From Pedobacter frigidisoli (lineage in GTDB: Bacteria; Bacteroidota; Bacteroidia; Sphingobacteriales; Sphingobacteriaceae), in the NCBI RefSeq assembly GCF_004331675.1, contig NZ_SJSN01000003.1:124001-188000 (forward strand): a stretch of DNA of 64,000 nucleotides, written 5' to 3'. This document shows positions 46,314-54,284 of the stretch, one piece after another. The position numbers and the translations under genes were made by a program. How positions within the stretch are numbered: position 1 is the stretch's first letter; each line of letters begins with the position of its first letter. Under the pieces are notes generated by a model. It worked only from the letters and a program-made list of their open reading frames with translations, searched no databases and had not been told where the DNA came from.

Positions 46314-46967
46314 TTAAAAATGGCTTATTCGATAGGCAGCAAGCATAAGGAAAAGTCCATTCCTGCCAATTTCCATAATTTTCTGTAAACTAAAAAGGGC
46401 TCTTGCAGAAAGCTTATAAGCACCTTTTACTGAAATGTCCATGATTGCAGCAATCTCATTGTAATCGAGTTCCTCAAAATAACGCAGATAAATAATTTCT
46501 TTCTGCCTAGGGCTTAGTTGATTGAGCGCATCATTTAATTTCTTCGACTGAATATCGACATCCTCTTTTTTGATATATTCTGACTCCAAGGTAAAGTTCA
46601 TTACAAACTGTTCTTCGTTAAAATTATCTAAGGATTCTGTCCTATTTCCTTTTGCAATTATTGTTGACAGGTTGTTGCGAAATGAGGTAATCAAGAAAGG
46701 CTTCACTTGAACTGGCAATGCTATAGTTTCGCGATTGGTCCAGAATTTCACAAAGGTTGATTGCAATGCATCTGCAACCACATGCTCATCGGGAGTTATA
46801 CGAAGCCCATAGGAAAAAAGCATCTTTGAATATTTTCCATACAATGCTGTAAAAGCTTCCCTATTACCCTGCTTTAAGGATATCCAAAGTTCAACATCAG
46901 TAGGTAAAGCTGTCATCAGACGGCAAGTTAGCAAAGTATTAGCAAAATTTCGAAATCTCCTCACCAT
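46314..46967 (-). CDS. ECF RNA polymerase sigma factor (second set)
   Basis: The frame gives 217 aa. Region 2 is NREAFTALYGKYSKMLFSYG and ALQSTFVKFWTNRETI; region 4 is LSPRQKEIIYLRYFEELDYN and EIAAIMDISVKGAYKLSARA. The first ~18 residues before LPTDVELWISL are atypical, so an internal Met at about residue 18 may be the true start. It heads the second SusCD operon. Confidence 0.93.
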   Translation of the reverse strand: MVRRFRNFANTLLTCRLMTALPTDVELWISLKQGNREAFTALYGKYSKMLFSYGLRITPDEHVVADALQSTFVKFWTNRETIALPVQVKPFLITSFRNNLSTIIAKGNRTESLDNFNEEQFVMNFTLESEYIKKEDVDIQSKKLNDALNQLSPRQKEIIYLRYFEELDYNEIAAIMDISVKGAYKLSARALFSLQKIMEIGRNGLFLMLAAYRISHF

Positions 46968-47196
46968 ATAGCTTGAAGGCTGTTAGTAATTACCGATCGA
47001 TTTCACTGATTGCTTAACCACATCAAACTCTTCTGGCATTATTCACCGAAACTAACCCTCATAGAAAATCTAGTAACCAAATCTCTTACAATAACAAAGT
47101 AATTCCAAATTTCAAAACCAAATGCGAAATTCTCGAGGAAGAGTAAGCGGTAAAATACATTGATCTAGTTTAATTTTTTTCAGAAAGATCTCTTAA

Positions 47197-47364
47197 GATA
47201 ACAGACGGAGTAAAAATATTTTTTTTTATGACAGCGAAACAATAGCAGAAGAATTCGGGAAGTCAGGGCTTTTTGAAATTGAAGAAGTCACAGAGAATTA
47301 TTCTTTTTACCTTATAAAGTGCAAAAAGAACACGACAGAAAATCTACGGCATGAAAAAAACTGA
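47197..47364 (+). pseudogene. C-terminal relic of a SAM-dependent methyltransferase
   Basis: The open frame has no start codon and begins after a TAA. It reads KNIFFFYDSETIAEEFGKSG then LFEIEEVTENYSFYLIKCKK, which resembles the last ~45 residues of class I methyltransferases of Bacteroidota (FGxxGLxEIxE ... KCKK). All SAM-binding motifs are missing. Inference from pattern only. Confidence 0.5.
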
Positions 47365-47506
47365 ACCTACATTGGTTTGGCCCAATGGGGCGGATGTTCT
47401 TAATATGAAAATTTGTCCTGATTTTGAACCGTGTGCTTCGTATCAATGTTGTTCGAAAAAGCCCCCACTACGCCAAGCAGCAGAACGTAAATTACACAAC
47501 AACTAA
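47351..47506 (+). pseudogene. Short relic with DUF2442-like segment
   Basis: A 51-codon frame starting MKKTEPTLVWPNGADVL; the phrase LVWPNGAD is typical of the C-terminus of DUF2442 antitoxin-like proteins. The rest is a Cys-rich unrelated tail. Probably a decayed toxin-antitoxin gene. Confidence 0.35.
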
Positions 47507-47648
47507 AAATTTATCATTATTCCGGAATTTTGATAATGTGAACCACCTTTTCTTAATAATGATGTATACTGATTGATTAGAAACAATAAATTTGATCTAG
47601 CCTTAAAAATTAAAACCATCACTTCAAACGAAAAAATAAAGTAATCAA

Positions 47649-48857
47649 TTACAAAACACCAATCAATCTTTTCATGTCGGAAGCAACTTTTTTGTCCAAA
47701 ACCTTGGCATAATGCTGTGTTGACTTAAGACTGGAATGACCAAGCATTTTTGAAACTGTTTCAATCGGAACCCCATTTGACAAGGTGACTGTAGTTGCAA
47801 ATGTGTGGCGTGCACAATGATGGGAGAGTTCTTTCGTAATGCCACAGAGGACTGATATTTCTTTCAAATAGGCATTTACTTTCTGATTACTAATCATTGG
47901 TAGCAGTTTGCCGGTAACTAATACTTTTGGATGGTCCTTGTATTTATCAATGATTTTTTCCGCTTGAGGCAAAAGCGGAATATTTGCCATCACACCCGTT
48001 TTCGTTCTATCCATCACAATCCATGTGGTTGCATTACCATCTTCTACGATCGCATTATTTGTCAGCTTTGCGACGTCAACATATGCAAGTCCAGTATAAC
48101 AGCTAAAAAGAAACATATCTCGGACTTCTGCCAATCGCTGGATTTTGAATTCCTTGTTTGTTAAACTTTTCATCTCCGCCTCACTCAGAAAGGTTCTCGA
48201 TGTTTTATTTATAGAAACTTTAAATGCCATAAAGGGATCGGAGGCAAGCCATTTATTAGCGACACAGAAATGGATTATTTTTTTTACCTTTTTCACATAG
48301 CCCATCGCTGTATTGTGTCCAACCCCCTTTTGCGTTTTTAAATACATTTCAAGCGATGTAAGGAACGCAAAATCCATTAAGCGAATATTGATGTCACTAG
48401 TCTTGTATTGAAATTGCACAAACAGCTTTAATGATTTCAGACAAGTCGAATATTTAGTAAGCGTTGCCAGAGAATAATCCTTACCGACAAGCTTTCTCAT
48501 ATTTTCGTTATGTTCCTCAAAAACTTCAAGAAACATTTTCGCAGATCTATCTTTACCGGTAAGATTTCTTTTTATTATTTCTGGGTCAATAGGGTTGCCG
48601 TCCATAAGTAAAGATCTTTGAATCTCATAGACCTTAGTTTGAAACGCCAAAAGAAACGAATTAAATTCTTTTACCGAATCCTTTGTACCAACCATACAAC
48701 CTTTCTTTGTATTCCATTTTTCAGGATCACATTTCCTTTGAATGGCTAATTCGGCCCTCTTTCCATCAACAGTAATCCTTAAATAAACTGGAAGATCACC
48801 TCCAACATACCCCCCTCTTCTTTTAAGGAAGAATAACAAACTAAATTTTGCACTCAT
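47649..48857 (-). CDS. Tyrosine recombinase/integrase of the island
   Basis: The 402-aa protein has an N-terminal arm-binding domain, a SAM-like core-binding domain (about 105-205) and a catalytic domain with Lys286, His347 and Arg350 (SHHCARHTFATT), His374 (MLGHSSLKST) and nucleophile Tyr383 (QHYAKV). The first catalytic Arg of the usual TGLR motif is replaced: CYTGLAYVDV has Ala258. This substitution is known in CTnDOT-like integrases of Bacteroidota. It ends 247 bp before the tRNA-Asp att site is reached on its upstream side, the normal place for the integrase of a tRNA-targeting element. Confidence 0.94.
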   Translation of the reverse strand: MSAKFSLLFFLKRRGGYVGGDLPVYLRITVDGKRAELAIQRKCDPEKWNTKKGCMVGTKDSVKEFNSFLLAFQTKVYEIQRSLLMDGNPIDPEIIKRNLTGKDRSAKMFLEVFEEHNENMRKLVGKDYSLATLTKYSTCLKSLKLFVQFQYKTSDINIRLMDFAFLTSLEMYLKTQKGVGHNTAMGYVKKVKKIIHFCVANKWLASDPFMAFKVSINKTSRTFLSEAEMKSLTNKEFKIQRLAEVRDMFLFSCYTGLAYVDVAKLTNNAIVEDGNATTWIVMDRTKTGVMANIPLLPQAEKIIDKYKDHPKVLVTGKLLPMISNQKVNAYLKEISVLCGITKELSHHCARHTFATTVTLSNGVPIETVSKMLGHSSLKSTQHYAKVLDKKVASDMKRLIGVL

Positions 48858-49049
48858 TTTAAAATAATTTAAAAGTTATAAAATTAAGATTGTTGTTGTT
48901 TACAATCAAGATGTTCGGCAGTCGAACAGCTTGATTAACAGATCTTTCTATAGTTTTTGGTGCGCCAAATTTTCAAGCACATAAGTGCGCTCGATTTGTC
49001 CACCTATATTTTAAGAAAGTCTGAATTTTTTGGGATGCTGTAAAAGCAA

Positions 49050-49082
49050 AAAAGCCTCTAGAAATACATTCTAGAGGCTTTT
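49050..49082 (-). terminator. tRNA-Asp terminator carried by the island
   Basis: A 14-bp perfect stem aaaagcctctagaa / ttctagaggctttt lies 22 bp past the tRNA 3' end. The preceding bases (gatgctgtaaaagcaaa) match the flank of the left terminator (gatgctctaaaagcaaa), so the element supplies its own version of the tRNA's downstream region. Confidence 0.85.
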
Positions 49083-49103
49083 GATACATTTTGTAATGTC
49101 ACT

Positions 49104-49180
49104 TGGCGGAATGGACGGGACTCGAACCCGCGACCTCCTGCGTGACAGGCAGGCATTCTAACCAGCTGAACTACCACTCC
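49104..49180 (-). tRNA. tRNA-Asp (anticodon GTC)
   Basis: This is a 77-nt cloverleaf with acceptor GGAGTGG / CCATTCC, D-arm TTCAGCTGGTTAGAA, anticodon loop CTGTCAC (GTC), T-arm GGGTTCGAGTCCC, discriminator G and encoded CCA. It is nearly identical to the standard bacterial tRNA-Asp. Its 3' 22 nt lie within the right attachment repeat. A -33/-7 promoter is at 49230-49260. Confidence 0.97.
49106..49128 (-). other. Right attachment site within tRNA-Asp
   Basis: This is the 23-bp segment identical to 8236-8258 and covers the T-arm 3' half and acceptor 3' strand. Integration here leaves the tRNA whole. Crossover must have occurred within or at the edge of these 23 bp. Confidence 0.9.
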
Positions 49181-49229
49181 GTTTTGTTTACTTTTTAAAA
49201 GCTTAAACCTCTTTCCCCTTTCGAGGATG

Positions 49230-49260
49230 CAAATATAGGCACATAATCCTTATTCGCAAA
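49230..49260 (-). promoter_or_regulatory. Bacteroidota -33/-7 promoter of tRNA-Asp
   Basis: On the minus strand TTTG (49260-49257) and TATATTTG (49237-49230) are separated by 19 nt, matching the TTG/TAnnTTTG consensus of Bacteroidota sigma factor promoters. It lies about 50 bp upstream of the tRNA 5' end. Confidence 0.8.
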
Positions 49261-49286
49261 CTTTTTTTTAAAATAATCATAACTCG

Positions 49287-50360
49287 TTAACCTACAGCAC
49301 CTTCTTGCATCTTCTCAGCATTTTCAGCAAACTGAAGCGCACTAATGATCTCCTGAATGTCGCCATCCATGATTGCAGGCAGGTTATACATCGTTAATCC
49401 AATGCGGTGTTCGGTCACTCTACCTTGTGGATAATTGTAGGTTCTAATCTTTGCCGAACGATCTCCTGTAGAAACCATTGTTTTACGTTTAGCGGCAATA
49501 TCACCGTTTTTCTTCTGCAATTCTATGTCGTACAATTTACTACGCAACATCTCCATCGCAATTACACGGTTACCCAACTGCGAACGCTCTTGTTGGCAAA
49601 CCACCACCAAACCCGATGGCTTGTGCGTTAACTGAACCTTAGTTTCTACCTTATTTACGTTCTGTCCACCAGCACCACCAGATCTCGAAGTTTGCAATTC
49701 AATATCTGCAGGGTTAATGTATAAATCAATTTCTTCGGCCTCTGGCAAAACCGCTACCGATGCAGCCGATGTATGCACACGACCTTGAGTTTCGGTATCA
49801 GGAACCCGTTGAACGCGGTGTACACCACTTTCATACTTTAATTGTCCGTAAACATCATCGCCATTAACTTTTAAGATAACCTCTTTGTAGCCCCCGGCCG
49901 TACCTTCGGTTACGTCAACGGTTTCTACTTTCCAGCCCTTAGTTTCAAAATAACGTGTGTACATGCGGTATAAATCTCCAGCAAAAAGCGCTGCCTCATC
50001 TCCACCAGTACCACCACGAATCTCAAATACGGCATTTTTAGCATCTTCCGGATCTTTTGGAATCAACATCAAGCGAATATTAGCTTCCATTTCTTCCTGC
50101 TGTTTCAAGAGCATATCCAACTCCTCCTTTGCCATCTCACGCATTTCCGCATCTTTTTCAGTCGATAAGATATCCTTATTTGCGTCAATGTTGCTCATCA
50201 CATTTTTGTAGATTTTATACTCATCCACAATTTTGCCCAAGTCTTTATATTCTTTATTTAAAGCCGCAAAACGTTTCATATCCTGAATCACATCAGGGTT
50301 ACTTAACGATTCCTCTACATCTTCCCAACGCAGCTTTATTGCCTCTAATTTATCTAACAT
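49287..50360 (-). CDS. prfA: Peptide chain release factor 1
   Basis: At 357 aa the protein is full length. The stop-codon recognition tripeptide is PDT (187-189, in [14 protein letters not shown]), the P-x-T signature of RF1 (reads UAA and UAG). The catalytic GGQ is at 231-233 ([15 protein letters not shown]). The N-terminal domain and [19 protein letters not shown] are conserved. It is a housekeeping gene, marking return to the chromosome right of the island. Confidence 0.98.
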   Translation of the reverse strand: MLDKLEAIKLRWEDVEESLSNPDVIQDMKRFAALNKEYKDLGKIVDEYKIYKNVMSNIDANKDILSTEKDAEMREMAKEELDMLLKQQEEMEANIRLMLIPKDPEDAKNAVFEIRGGTGGDEAALFAGDLYRMYTRYFETKGWKVETVDVTEGTAGGYKEVILKVNGDDVYGQLKYESGVHRVQRVPDTETQGRVHTSAASVAVLPEAEEIDLYINPADIELQTSRSGGAGGQNVNKVETKVQLTHKPSGLVVVCQQERSQLGNRVIAMEMLRSKLYDIELQKKNGDIAAKRKTMVSTGDRSAKIRTYNYPQGRVTEHRIGLTMYNLPAIMDGDIQEIISALQFAENAEKMQEGAVG

Positions 50361-50870
50361 AATATTATTCGAATTGAAATTCCTAAATATTGGGGTTAGT
50401 CAAAAATTTAGGAAATGCAAAAATAAGGAAAAAAGCTGAATTAGTTTGAAGTGGAAAACCTACAGTTTTTAGAAAGGAAAATCTACTATTTTATTTGAAG
50501 ATTTTTGAAATGAACAGTTCTGTGAATATGGCAGTCAGCAGTCCCGCTAATGTTCCAAGTCCCGAATAAGAATCGGGAGCTTTCCTCGAATATCGGATTT
50601 ATAAACCGAGTTAGCCACTTTTTTGAAACAGCCAATGCCCATAAAAATCGACAATTTAAAAGATCTCTCCACTACAGTCGAGATGACGGCCAAGATTGTA
50701 TTGGCATTATGCAACCCTAAATAGTGGTAAAAACCGAAGTAGTTAAACGGGATTGAAATGGCAGCTCCCGATTTTTTTCTAATCGGGACTACAATGTAAA
50801 GCCCGACGAACATTAACAATTCTACAGGTTTTGCTTTCCAAAAAATTATGCAAATTAAAAGATCTCTCCA
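50361..50870. repeat. Repeat-rich spacer between prfA and lpxH
   Basis: There is no gene in this 510-bp gap. It contains two copies of a 31-bp repeat, aaaagatctctccactac(a/g)... ending gtcgagatgacg, at 50658-50688 and 50857-50887, and a pair of aatcgggagct / agctcccgatt arms around 50573 and 50761. The pattern resembles dispersed short repeats of this lineage. The second copy runs into the lpxH stop codon. Confidence 0.65.
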
Positions 50871-51641
50871 CTACGGTCGAGATGACGATGCTATCAAGGA
50901 ATGATTGTAATATTCCAACTTCAAATCAACGCCGTCAAAAACACCATAAGAATTGTACTCCAGCCATTCGCCAATGTTTACATAACGACTTCCGTTGCCC
51001 AAATCGATATCTAAAGGCAAATGTCTGTGCCCGAAAATGAAATAATCGAAGTGCTGTTTTTGTAATTGTTCTTTCGCATAAATGGCGAGCCATTCCTTAT
51101 CTTCGCCCATAAAAACCTCTTTCTCCGTTTGTGCAGCCCTACTTCCCTGGCTCCATCCATTAGCGATTCCAATACCTAAATTTGGATGTAAACGGGCAAA
51201 AAGCCACTGACAAAGCTTGCTTCTAAAGATCTTCCTTAAAAACTTGTACTTATTGTCTCCCGGCCCTAAACCATCACCATGATGCAAGTAAAATTTCTTG
51301 CCACCTCGCTCTATGATCAGTTCATCGCTAATAATTTCCATCCCAATTTCTTGGGTAAAATAATCACGAACCCACATATCGTGATTGCCCTTGAAGAAAT
51401 AAATTTTTATTCCAGCATCCGCCATTGCGGCCAACTTGCCTTGCAAACGAATAAATCCTTTTGGAATAACTTTCGAATACTCGAACCAGAAATCGAAGAT
51501 ATCGCCCATTAAAAATAGCTCGCTGCAGTTTGGCTCAATAAAATTCAGCCAGCTCACAATTCGTTCTTCACGGGCACGGCTTTCGGCATAATTTGGAGTG
51601 CCTAAGTGAAAATCGGAAGCGAAATAAATATTCTTGGTCAT
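50871..51641 (-). CDS. lpxH: UDP-2,3-diacylglucosamine diphosphatase (LpxH-like)
   Basis: With the ATG at 51641 (MTKNIYFASDF) the protein has 256 aa; the frame extends 34 codons further through repeat-derived sequence, which is unlikely to be coding. Metallophosphatase motifs: SDFHLG, MGDIFDFW, KGNHDMW, LHHGDGLG and FGHRHLP. It hydrolyses UDP-2,3-diacylglucosamine to lipid X in lipid A synthesis at the inner membrane. The last residues (ASSSRP) are encoded by a copy of the 31-bp repeat, so the C-terminus has been altered by it. Confidence 0.9.
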   Translation of the reverse strand: MTKNIYFASDFHLGTPNYAESRAREERIVSWLNFIEPNCSELFLMGDIFDFWFEYSKVIPKGFIRLQGKLAAMADAGIKIYFFKGNHDMWVRDYFTQEIGMEIISDELIIERGGKKFYLHHGDGLGPGDNKYKFLRKIFRSKLCQWLFARLHPNLGIGIANGWSQGSRAAQTEKEVFMGEDKEWLAIYAKEQLQKQHFDYFIFGHRHLPLDIDLGNGSRYVNIGEWLEYNSYGVFDGVDLKLEYYNHSLIASSSRP

Positions 51642-51745
51642 GTGCAGTTTCAAAGGTAAAGGAAAAAGTTGGGAGTTGGGAATCGTGAGTTGGGAGTCCA
51701 AATGCAAAAAACCATTTAGGAAAAAGAAATCGGTGTAATCCAAGT

Positions 51746-51841
51746 ATCGGTATAATCATCCCGCAGGAAAAATCTGTGTAATCCCCTAATCTGTGTAATC
51801 AACCCGAAGGAAAAATCGGTGCAATCATCCCGCAGGAAAAA
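51746..51841. repeat. Short imperfect tandem repeats upstream of a prolyl oligopeptidase gene
   Basis: Three degenerate units of the form cggtataatcatcccgcagg + aaaa are present (about 51746, 51790 and 51817). Another short repeat (gttgggag) lies at 51668-51698. The units are too short and irregular for CRISPR. They lie upstream of the gene at 51872. Confidence 0.55.
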
Positions 51842-51871
51842 ACATATATTAGTAAATAAATCCATTTCAAG

Positions 51872-53998
51872 ATGAAAAAGCAACTTGTATTAGGCTTATT
51901 TGCATTAAGTCTTTTCGCCTGTAACCAGGGCAAAAAACCGGCAGAAAAAATTACTTTAATGAAATATCCAGAAACGAAAAAAGACAGTACAACCGATAAT
52001 TATTTTGGAACAACGATTGCCGATCCTTATCGCTGGCTAGAAAATGACACTTCTGCTGAAACCGCGGCATGGGTTAACGCTGAAAATAAGGTCACTCAAA
52101 ATTATTTATCGCAAATTCCATATCGCGACGATATTAAAAAGCGACTCACCGAAATATGGAATTACCCCAAAGAGGGAGCGCCTTTCAAAGTTGGTGAATA
52201 TTACTTCTTCACTAAAAATGATGGTTTACAAAATCAAAGTATTTGGTATATTAAAAAAGGTATCGATGGTTCGGAAGAAGTTTTTCTTGATCCAAACAAG
52301 CTTACAGACGATGGCACCGCCGCGGTATCGTTACTTGGTTTTTCTCACGACAGGAAATACGTGGCCTATTCTGTTGCGCAGGCAGGTTCTGATTGGAGCA
52401 ATATTTATGTGATGGAAATTGCCTCGAAAAAGAAATTAACTGATGAGTTAAAATGGACCAAATTTTCGGGCGCTGCCTGGAAAGGGGATGGTTTTTATTA
52501 CAGCAAATTTGATGAGCCTAAAAAAGGAACAGATCTTTCGGCGGCCAATAAATTTCAAAAGGTTTACTACCACAAACTAGGTGACCCGCAAAAAGACGAT
52601 CAACTGATTTTTGAGGACAAGACCAATCCGAACCTATATTTTGGAGCAGGCGTTACAGAAGATGACCGTTTCTTAATTGTATATTCCAGTGCTGGTACAT
52701 CGGGAAATGCGCTTTACTATCAAGATTTAAATGAACCTAATAGCGAAATTGCATTGTTGGTTAAGGGTTACGAAAACAACCACAGTGTTATCGATAACGT
52801 TGGCGATAAGCTTTTGCTAAATACTGATTTAGGCGCCGAAAATAAGCAAGTTGTTTTGGTCGACCCTAAAAATGCAGATCCTAAAAATTGGCAGAAGATT
52901 ATTCCAGAATCGAAGTTGGCCCTTGAAGGAGTTGGAACCGGTGGAGGCTTTTTGTGGGCTTCCTACTTAAAAGATGCAAGCACCAATGTGATTCAGTTTG
53001 ATTTAAGTGGTAAGAAAATCGGCGAAGTTAAATTCCCTGCAATTGGAACTGTTGATGGTTTTGGAGGTTTTAAGGAAGATAAGGAATTCTTTTACACGTT
53101 CTCTAACTTTACTACACCAGGCACCATTTACCGCTACGATATTTCCAAGGCAGAATCTATCCTTTATAAAAAATCTGGACTTAAATTCAACACCGATAAT
53201 TACGAGACCAAGCAGGTTTTTTATCCCTCGAAGGATGGAACAAAAGTACCCATGTTTATTGTACACAAAAAAGGCATTAAACTCAATGGCAATAATCCGG
53301 TATATCTTTATGCTTATGGCGGCTTCCAAGTGAGTTTAACGCCGGGGTTTAGTTTATCGAGAATGTTATTTTTAGAACGTGGAGGCATTTACGTTCAACC
53401 CAGTTTGCGTGGCGGAAGTGAATATGGCGAGGCTTGGCACAAAGCAGGAATGCTCGAGAAAAAGCAAAATGTTTTCGATGATCTTATCGCAGCAGCCGAA
53501 TATTTGGTTAAGGAAAAATATACCAATCCAGCTAAAATGGCGATCTCTGGTGGCTCAAACGGTGGTCTGTTGGTTGGCGGCTGCATGACGCAGCGGCCAG
53601 ATCTCTTCAAGGTTGCCTTACCAGCAGTTGGCGTTTTGGATATGCTTCGTTACCATAAATTTACCGTTGGCTGGGGCTGGGCAGTTGAATATGGCAGTAG
53701 CGATAAAAAGGAAGACTTCGATTATTTGATTAAATATTCGCCGCTTCATAACATAAAGGCTGGCGTAAATTATCCTGCAACGTTAATTACTACTGCAGAT
53801 CATGATGATCGTGTGGTTCCAGCGCACTCCTTTAAGTTTGCAGCTACCTTGCAAGAAAAATATAAGGGCGAAAATCCTATTTTAATTAGAATTGAAACCA
53901 AAGCTGGTCATGGCGCTGGCAAGCCTACTACAAAAATGATAGAAGAAGCTGCAGATGTTTGGAGTTTTGTGTTTCAAAATTTGGGGATGAGTTGGTAG
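51872..53998 (+). CDS. Prolyl oligopeptidase (S9A), lipoprotein
   Basis: At 708 aa with a lipobox (LFALSLFACNQG, Cys17), the protein has the usual order: N-terminal propeller (TIADPYRWLENDTSAETAAW opens it) and C-terminal alpha/beta hydrolase with nucleophile Ser in ISGGSNGGLLVGG, Asp in TADHDDRVVPAHSFKF and His in ETKAGHGAGKPTTK. It cleaves short peptides after proline. Being a lipoprotein it is predicted in the periplasm. It is preceded by the tandem-repeat region. Confidence 0.95.
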   Translation: MKKQLVLGLFALSLFACNQGKKPAEKITLMKYPETKKDSTTDNYFGTTIADPYRWLENDTSAETAAWVNAENKVTQNYLSQIPYRDDIKKRLTEIWNYPKEGAPFKVGEYYFFTKNDGLQNQSIWYIKKGIDGSEEVFLDPNKLTDDGTAAVSLLGFSHDRKYVAYSVAQAGSDWSNIYVMEIASKKKLTDELKWTKFSGAAWKGDGFYYSKFDEPKKGTDLSAANKFQKVYYHKLGDPQKDDQLIFEDKTNPNLYFGAGVTEDDRFLIVYSSAGTSGNALYYQDLNEPNSEIALLVKGYENNHSVIDNVGDKLLLNTDLGAENKQVVLVDPKNADPKNWQKIIPESKLALEGVGTGGGFLWASYLKDASTNVIQFDLSGKKIGEVKFPAIGTVDGFGGFKEDKEFFYTFSNFTTPGTIYRYDISKAESILYKKSGLKFNTDNYETKQVFYPSKDGTKVPMFIVHKKGIKLNGNNPVYLYAYGGFQVSLTPGFSLSRMLFLERGGIYVQPSLRGGSEYGEAWHKAGMLEKKQNVFDDLIAAAEYLVKEKYTNPAKMAISGGSNGGLLVGGCMTQRPDLFKVALPAVGVLDMLRYHKFTVGWGWAVEYGSSDKKEDFDYLIKYSPLHNIKAGVNYPATLITTADHDDRVVPAHSFKFAATLQEKYKGENPILIRIETKAGHGAGKPTTKMIEEAADVWSFVFQNLGMSW

Positions 53999-54021
53999 GT
54001 CGTATCACTTTATTGGTGCTC

Positions 54022-54088
54022 GTCATTGCGAGCCACGAAGCAATCTCATTCACTAATTATAAGAGATTGCTTCGTGCCTCTCAATGAC
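54022..54088. repeat. REP-like imperfect palindrome
   Basis: Arms gtcattgcgagccacgaag... and ...cttcgtgcctctcaatgac (26 nt each, two mismatches) face each other around a 15-bp centre just after the peptidase stop. This sequence type (cgtcattgcgag...cgaagcaatctc) is a known dispersed repeat in related genomes and can fold into a long hairpin. Confidence 0.75.
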
Positions 54089-54241
54089 TAATTTTTTTCC
54101 ACTACTAAATCCATAGACCAATTATAATTTGCTTTAAATACCCAAAAAGCATTAACTTTTGTTTTTAATCGATTCAAAGCATACAAAATACTGATTAGAA
54201 CTGCTTTACAGAATTATCTAGAATATATCTAAATAGAGAAA

Positions 54242-54268
54242 TTGATAAAAGTTTATTTTGTAACTTTG
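54242..54268 (+). promoter_or_regulatory. Candidate -33/-7 promoter of the ferredoxin reductase gene
   Basis: TTG at 54242-54244 and TAACTTTG at 54261-54268 with a 16-nt spacer, ending 16 bp before the ATG. It fits the Bacteroidota consensus, with a slightly short spacer. Confidence 0.55.
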
Positions 54269-54284
54269 CATCAAATTTTTTTGA

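Larger units (their letters stand above)
46968..47648. other. 680-bp degenerate region between sigma gene and integrase
   Basis: No intact gene. It holds at least two recognisable relics on the plus strand (47197-47364 and 47351-47506), described separately. The first 220 bp show no structure. Confidence 0.6.
8236..49128. mobile_element. Integrative mobilisable element in tRNA-Asp (~40.9 kb)
   Basis: The element is bounded by a 23-bp exact repeat of the tRNA-Asp 3' end (8236-8258 and 49106-49128). It carries a tyrosine recombinase at the tRNA end, an excisionase-like HTH gene, a relaxase, a MobC-like protein and a candidate oriT, but no visible conjugative pore or coupling-protein genes. Cargo consists of a methylase pair, a Detocs defence operon and two ECF/FecR/SusCD operons. 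The tRNA is transcribed into the element and remains intact because the element supplies the 3' end, the standard outcome of tRNA-targeted integration. Nested or composite origin cannot be excluded, since the mobilisation genes and the SusCD cargo are separated by 640 bp of non-coding DNA. Confidence 0.87.

Noticed and set aside
24290..46967. Polysaccharide utilisation loci
   Set aside because: SusC/SusD pairs are present but no glycoside hydrolase, lyase or carbohydrate esterase lies in either set; peptidases do.
50547..50819. 90-codon minus-strand open frame between prfA and lpxH
   Set aside because: It is made largely of repeat sequence and has no recognisable domain or plausible start context.
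51642..51743. Longer N-terminus for LpxH
   Set aside because: The extra 34 codons are formed by repeated gttgggag-type sequence and precede the conserved start of the metallophosphatase fold.
51746..51841. CRISPR array
   Set aside because: Units are contiguous, degenerate and without spacers of constant size, and no cas genes are present.
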